DNA of 27,224 nucleotides. Origin: JBDIBB01 sp039812685 (GTDB taxonomy: Bacteria > Acidobacteriota > Vicinamibacteria > Vicinamibacterales > JAFNAJ01). The first letter of the stretch is position 1, and the number at the start of each line of letters is the position of its first letter. A program made the position numbers and the translations under genes. The DNA is taken from positions 1 through 27,224 of the forward strand of contig JBDIBB010000052.1 of assembly GCA_039812685.1 (NCBI GenBank). Reading direction: 5' to 3'. Shown in pieces: positions 24,264-27,224 of this stretch. The notes under the pieces are model-generated. The model saw only the letters and a program-made list of their open reading frames with translations, made no database searches and was not told the DNA's origin.

Positions 24264-24299
24264 GCCGGCCTCCGGGGAGACCCGCGCGAGGCCCCCGGC
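24264..24299. terminator. Imperfect hairpin between convergent genes
   Basis: GCCGGCCTC (24264-24272) can pair with GAGG...CCGGC (24288-24299) with a bulge of three bases. It fills the 48-base gap between the stop of the secreted-protein gene and the stop of the phosphofructokinase gene. A bidirectional terminator is possible but weakly supported. Confidence 0.25.
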
Positions 24300-25679
24300 C
24301 TACGGCTTCTTCCTGGGCCGGGACGCCGCCTCGGCCGGGTGCGCGGCATCGGGCGGAATCACCGGCGGGGGCCCTTCCTCGGTCGGGTTCGGGTGCCCGG
24401 GCACGCCCACCTGCAGCGGCGGCGGCTCGCTCTCGATGAGCGGCGCGAATTCCGCCCGGAACTCCTGCAGGGACATGCCGGCCGTCGCGGCGAACTTCGC
24501 CAGCTCGTGCGGATCGTCGAAGTCGTCGCGCCGCAGCCGGATCATGTAGCGGCGGGCGATCGCGTAGCGCGTGGAGTGGACGTCCACCAGCCGGATGCGG
24601 GCGCGATTGGTCTGGGGATCGAGCATCTCCTCGAAGGGCACCGGCACGAAGTGCCCGCCCTGCATCGACACCATCACGCCGTTGCCTCCGGCGAGCAGGA
24701 ACTTCGCCGCGCAGTAGCCCAGATCGCGCGTGTACTCCATGTCGAACGGAATGGGATCGGCGCAGCGCAGTTCGTAGCCGATGTTCTTGGCGACCAGCGT
24801 CGCCTTGATGCCGAAGGTCTTCAGGCGCCTGGCGACCTCGCTCTTGAGGATCTCCCCGATGTTCACCTCGGCGATGCGCACGTTGCCGTGGGCGTCCTTC
24901 TCCACGTCCTCGAGCTGCGCCAGGTCTTCCGGGTCGAGATCGAGCACGAGGCCCTCGGCGATGATGGCGACGCCGTCGCGGCGCCCGTAGCTCAGGCGCT
25001 TGATGACGGCGCCCACCAGCGTGTCGACGATCGACTTCAGCCGGATGCGGCGCCCCTCGAACTCCTCGGGGATGAGCGTGAGCGTGGCGCCGGCCGACTT
25101 GCCGATGCCGAGCGCGAGGTGGCCGGCCTTGCGCCCCATCGCGATCACGAAGTACCAGCGCGAGGTGGTCTTGGCGTCCACCATCAGGTTCTTGACGATC
25201 TCGACGCCGTAATGCCGGGCGGTCTGGAACCCGAAGGTGTCGACGTAGGGCGGCAGGTCGAGGTCGTTGTCGATCGTCTTCGGCACGTGCACGACGTGGA
25301 TGCGCCCGCCGGCCTTCTGCTCGAGGCGCATCGCGGAGAACGCGGTGTCGTCTCCCCCGATCGTGATCAGCATCGCCACGTTCATCCGCAGCAGCGAGAT
25401 CACCGTGTTCTCGAGATGCTGCGGGTTCTTGGTCGGGTTGGCGCGCGAGATGCCGATGTAGCTGCCGCCCCGGAAGTGGATCCGGCTCACGCTCTCGATG
25501 TCCAGCGGCAGCGTGTGCTCGATGTTGCCCTCCATGATCCACTCGAACCCGTCGCGGATGCCGACGACGTCCACGCCCTCGAGCTGGGCGCGGATGGTGG
25601 CCGCGCTGATGACGCTGTTGATGCCCGGCGCCGGTCCGCCGCCGACCAGGATGGCGAGCTTCTTGTGATGCTGACTCAC
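24300..25679 (-). CDS. 6-phosphofructokinase, predicted PPi-dependent
   Basis: A 459-residue phosphofructokinase that phosphorylates fructose 6-phosphate at C1 in glycolysis. The nucleotide-side loop I-L-V-G-G-G-P-A-P-G-I-N starts at residue 10. The donor motif is G-G-D-D-T (108-112), the substrate motif P-K-T-I-D-N-D (133-139) and M-G-R-K-A-G-H-L-A at 181-189. ATP enzymes usually have Gly at the positions of Asp111 and Lys134; the Asp and Lys here are the known marks of pyrophosphate-using enzymes, which work reversibly. The last 60 residues are proline-rich and likely disordered. The GTG start has GGAGG eight bases upstream. Standing next to an unknown lipoprotein gene, it has no glycolysis partner in the window. 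The family call is firm; donor choice is inferred from two residues. Confidence 0.93.
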   Translation of the reverse strand: MSQHHKKLAILVGGGPAPGINSVISAATIRAQLEGVDVVGIRDGFEWIMEGNIEHTLPLDIESVSRIHFRGGSYIGISRANPTKNPQHLENTVISLLRMNVAMLITIGGDDTAFSAMRLEQKAGGRIHVVHVPKTIDNDLDLPPYVDTFGFQTARHYGVEIVKNLMVDAKTTSRWYFVIAMGRKAGHLALGIGKSAGATLTLIPEEFEGRRIRLKSIVDTLVGAVIKRLSYGRRDGVAIIAEGLVLDLDPEDLAQLEDVEKDAHGNVRIAEVNIGEILKSEVARRLKTFGIKATLVAKNIGYELRCADPIPFDMEYTRDLGYCAAKFLLAGGNGVMVSMQGGHFVPVPFEEMLDPQTNRARIRLVDVHSTRYAIARRYMIRLRRDDFDDPHELAKFAATAGMSLQEFRAEFAPLIESEPPPLQVGVPGHPNPTEEGPPPVIPPDAAHPAEAASRPRKKP

Positions 25680-25768
25680 GACACGATCCTCCGAGGCGCG
25701 GGCTCGCGGGCCCGGCCGCCGTTCATGGTCTCCCGCGCAGCACGGCCGCGCTGGTGCCCGTTCCGTGG

Positions 25769-26605
25769 CTAGCGGAACTCGATGGTGACCCTCGGCTCGT
25801 TGACCTTGAGGCCCTTGACGCCCGCGCGCTCCATCGCCATGCGCACCTCCGTGAGGCTCGCGTCGGGCCCGAGCGGCAGCGCGTCGAGCTTCTCGAGCGC
25901 GGCCGGATCGGCCAGGAACTGACCGAAATCGATGTCGAGCAGCGTCACGCGGTTACCCTCGACGTACGGGCTCGAGCTCCTCACCAGCGTGCCGTCCACG
26001 TCGACCGCGATCGTCACCCGCATGCCCTTGAAGAGCCCCGCCACCATCTTCATCATCTCGGGGTTCGGCTTGGCGGCCTCGCGCGCCTTCGGCTGGTTCT
26101 GCCGCGGCTGGTTCTGTGGCGCCCCGGCCCCGGCCACGGCCTCGCCGGGCTTGTCCGGGAACTGGACCGACAGCAGCGAGTGGCCGCCCGGCAGCTTCGT
26201 CAGCGCGAACTTCACGTCCTTCCCGGGCCCGGGCTTGAGCTCCTTGCCCGGCAGGTCCTCGCTGACGGTGATCTGGTTGATGTCGTCGAAGGCCAGCACG
26301 ACCTTCGCGCCCTCGAGCCCGTCACGCGCGATGGGCGTCTGCGACACCAGGCGCACGCCCTTCATCCGCGACAACCCCTTCGTCAGCTCCTCGGGCGAGG
26401 GCATGCTGCTCCTGCTCTGGGTGGTGCCCTTTCCGCCCATCAACTGCCCGACTTCGTTGAACACCTGGGTGTTGACCAGCATGGTCATCTCCAGGGTACC
26501 AGACCCGTTGGGCTTCACCGTGAGCAGGGTGTCAGCCGTGATGCAGCCGGCGGTGAGCCAGCCGGCGAGCACGATCGCCGTGAACTGCAGCGCACGCATG
26601 CGCAT
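25769..26605 (-). CDS. Predicted outer- or inner-membrane lipoprotein of unknown function
   Basis: A 278-residue protein with a signal peptide and lipobox L-T-A-G-C at 17-21, so Cys21 should be lipid-modified. The mature N-terminus has the strand-like pattern L-L-T-V-K-P-N-G-S-G-T-L-E-M-T, which recalls LppM/DUF3153-like lipoproteins. This likeness is weak. A Gln/Pro/Lys-rich linker lies at about 162-182, followed by a second domain with beta-strand character that ends V-T-I-E-F-R. The ATG at 26603-26605 has GGAGG seven bases upstream, and a TATGAT box precedes it, so it is probably expressed on its own. No catalytic motif was seen. It is a structural or binding lipoprotein at best guess. Confidence 0.75.
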   Translation of the reverse strand: MRMRALQFTAIVLAGWLTAGCITADTLLTVKPNGSGTLEMTMLVNTQVFNEVGQLMGGKGTTQSRSSMPSPEELTKGLSRMKGVRLVSQTPIARDGLEGAKVVLAFDDINQITVSEDLPGKELKPGPGKDVKFALTKLPGGHSLLSVQFPDKPGEAVAGAGAPQNQPRQNQPKAREAAKPNPEMMKMVAGLFKGMRVTIAVDVDGTLVRSSSPYVEGNRVTLLDIDFGQFLADPAALEKLDALPLGPDASLTEVRMAMERAGVKGLKVNEPRVTIEFR

Positions 26606-26637
26606 CTGGGAGCCTCCGCGGAGAAACGAGCCTGGTG

Positions 26638-26643
26638 ATCATA
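26638..26643 (-). promoter_or_regulatory. Candidate -10 box of the lipoprotein gene
   Basis: TATGAT on the minus strand matches TATAAT at five of six bases. It stands 32 bases before the ATG and would give a leader of about 26 bases that holds the GGAGG site. No -35 match was found. Confidence 0.35.
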
Positions 26644-26674
26644 TCCGGAACGACCGGGCGCCGGCTGGCGGCTA

Positions 26675-27124
26675 TCAGTGGAGGCGACGGCCGGAGGAGA
26701 TCGCTTCGGCCGCCGCCGCGGCGGCGATGGAGGAGACACCGACGATCAGGCCCACGGGGTGCAGCGACAGCCGGACCAGCATCAGGTACGCCAGGACCCC
26801 GAGGATCAGATAGCGTCCGACGAAGCGGAGGACATGGCGCGCCGCCGTGCGCTGGCGGGCCCGCGCGTCGGGCGTGACGGCGCCGGGCTCCCCGTCGGCG
26901 GGCGTGGCCGCGCCCGGCAGCAGTGCCGTCAGCCCGTCGATGCTCGACCGGATCGCCCAGTAGCTGATGCCGATCAGCAGGCCGCCGCCCAGCACCCCGA
27001 GGGCGACGTCGGGTGCGCCGCGGCGAGCGGCCAGCGCCACGCCGGCCGCCAGCGCGCAGAAGATCGCGGCACGCCGCTCCAGGCGCCGCAGCAGCAGGTC
27101 GGCCTCGGGGGGCGGTGTCTTCAC
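26675..27124 (-). CDS. atpI: ATP synthase subunit I-like membrane protein
   Basis: A 149-residue protein with four predicted membrane segments at about 18-34, 39-55, 103-118 and 121-138, and a Pro/Ala-rich loop between the second and third. The arrangement and size match ATP synthase protein I, which assists assembly of the c-ring and is not a stoichiometric subunit. The GTG start overlaps the stop of the preceding AtpZ-like gene as GTGA, and AAGGA stands just upstream. This pairing with AtpZ strongly supports the call. After its stop comes a lipoprotein gene on the same strand instead of atpB, so the rest of the ATP synthase operon must lie elsewhere. Confidence 0.75.
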   Translation of the reverse strand: MKTPPPEADLLLRRLERRAAIFCALAAGVALAARRGAPDVALGVLGGGLLIGISYWAIRSSIDGLTALLPGAATPADGEPGAVTPDARARQRTAARHVLRFVGRYLILGVLAYLMLVRLSLHPVGLIVGVSSIAAAAAAEAISSGRRLH

Positions 27125-27224
27125 TGATCCTTCAGCGCCGCCGACGTGATGCGATAGACGTTCAGGATGCCCGCGGCCAGTCCGAGGACGAAGCCGGCCA
27201 GGAACCCCCAGGGCGATGTGCCGA
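27121..27224 (-). CDS. atpZ: AtpZ-like F1Fo ATPase accessory subunit (partial, cut by window edge)
   Basis: Only the last 34 codons are inside the window. They read T-S-P-W-G-F-L-A-G-F-V-L-G-L-A-A-G-I-L-N and end in L-K-D-Q. The G-x3-G pattern in a hydrophobic helix followed by N-V-Y-R is typical of the AtpZ/AtpI-family small subunit, which has two membrane helices. The stop overlaps the atpI start. The N-terminal helix lies beyond the edge. Confidence 0.65.
   Translation of the reverse strand, partial: GTSPWGFLAGFVLGLAAGILNVYRITSAALKDQ

Noticed and set aside
1..27224. tRNA, rRNA, insertion sequences, phage genes or attachment sites
   Set aside because: I looked for cloverleaf arms, transposase or integrase motifs and terminal repeats on both strands and found none that held up.

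Overview
The window is very GC-rich, gene-dense bacterial chromosome from a Gram-negative with an outer membrane: it has a BamA/TamA-type barrel, a lipoprotein with a lipobox and periplasmic signal peptides. The combination of a large NAD-type glutamate dehydrogenase, a PPi-type phosphofructokinase, a MaeB malic enzyme, PGM1-like and permuted ATP-grasp ligases and a TamB-like giant protein would fit an Acidobacteriota-like organism (for example Vicinamibacteria). That placement is inference from gene content, not a measured assignment. No tRNA, rRNA, CRISPR array, transposase or phage gene is visible. TGA is the commonest stop codon.

Left part (1-5831, minus strand): a tight five-gene operon. 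In transcription order it encodes a RimK-like ATP-grasp ligase, a circularly permuted ATP-grasp protein, a class I glutamine-amidotransferase-like protein, a PGM1-like peptide ligase and an alpha/beta-hydrolase esterase. Three of the four junctions are 4-base stop/start overlaps. It looks like a dedicated pathway building a small amide- or peptide-type metabolite whose product is unknown. Its leader carries a 10-bp hairpin and six tandem GGGGCCT-type heptads.

Just upstream (5916-6347, minus) is an exported rhodanese-like gene interrupted by one in-frame TGA directly after the active-site Cys-Ala. The reading frame continues through TGA into a normal rhodanese C-terminus. The TGA sits where I recall related proteins having the second Cys of a Cys-x-Cys-Pro motif, and a 7-bp hairpin with G in its loop lies at the bacterial SECIS distance. 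This is a good candidate selenoprotein. Upstream again are a GGDEF diguanylate cyclase (6409-7671) and an overlapping maeB malic enzyme (7668-9974).

Middle (10546-17487, plus strand): one 2313-codon ORF joins an inner-membrane-anchored TamB/AsmA-like protein to five POTRA-like repeats and an Omp85 barrel. It is a predicted single-chain bridge from inner to outer membrane. It is preceded by a 571-base gene-free stretch with two dyad elements.

Right part (17597-27224, mostly minus strand): glgA glycogen synthase, a large NAD-glutamate dehydrogenase, a small divergent secreted protein of unknown function (plus strand), a PPi-type phosphofructokinase, an unknown lipoprotein, and the atpI and partial atpZ genes that usually precede an F1Fo ATP synthase operon. 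The atpB gene does not follow them here. Central metabolism therefore surrounds two unusual systems, the ATP-grasp operon and the TamB-Omp85 fusion.
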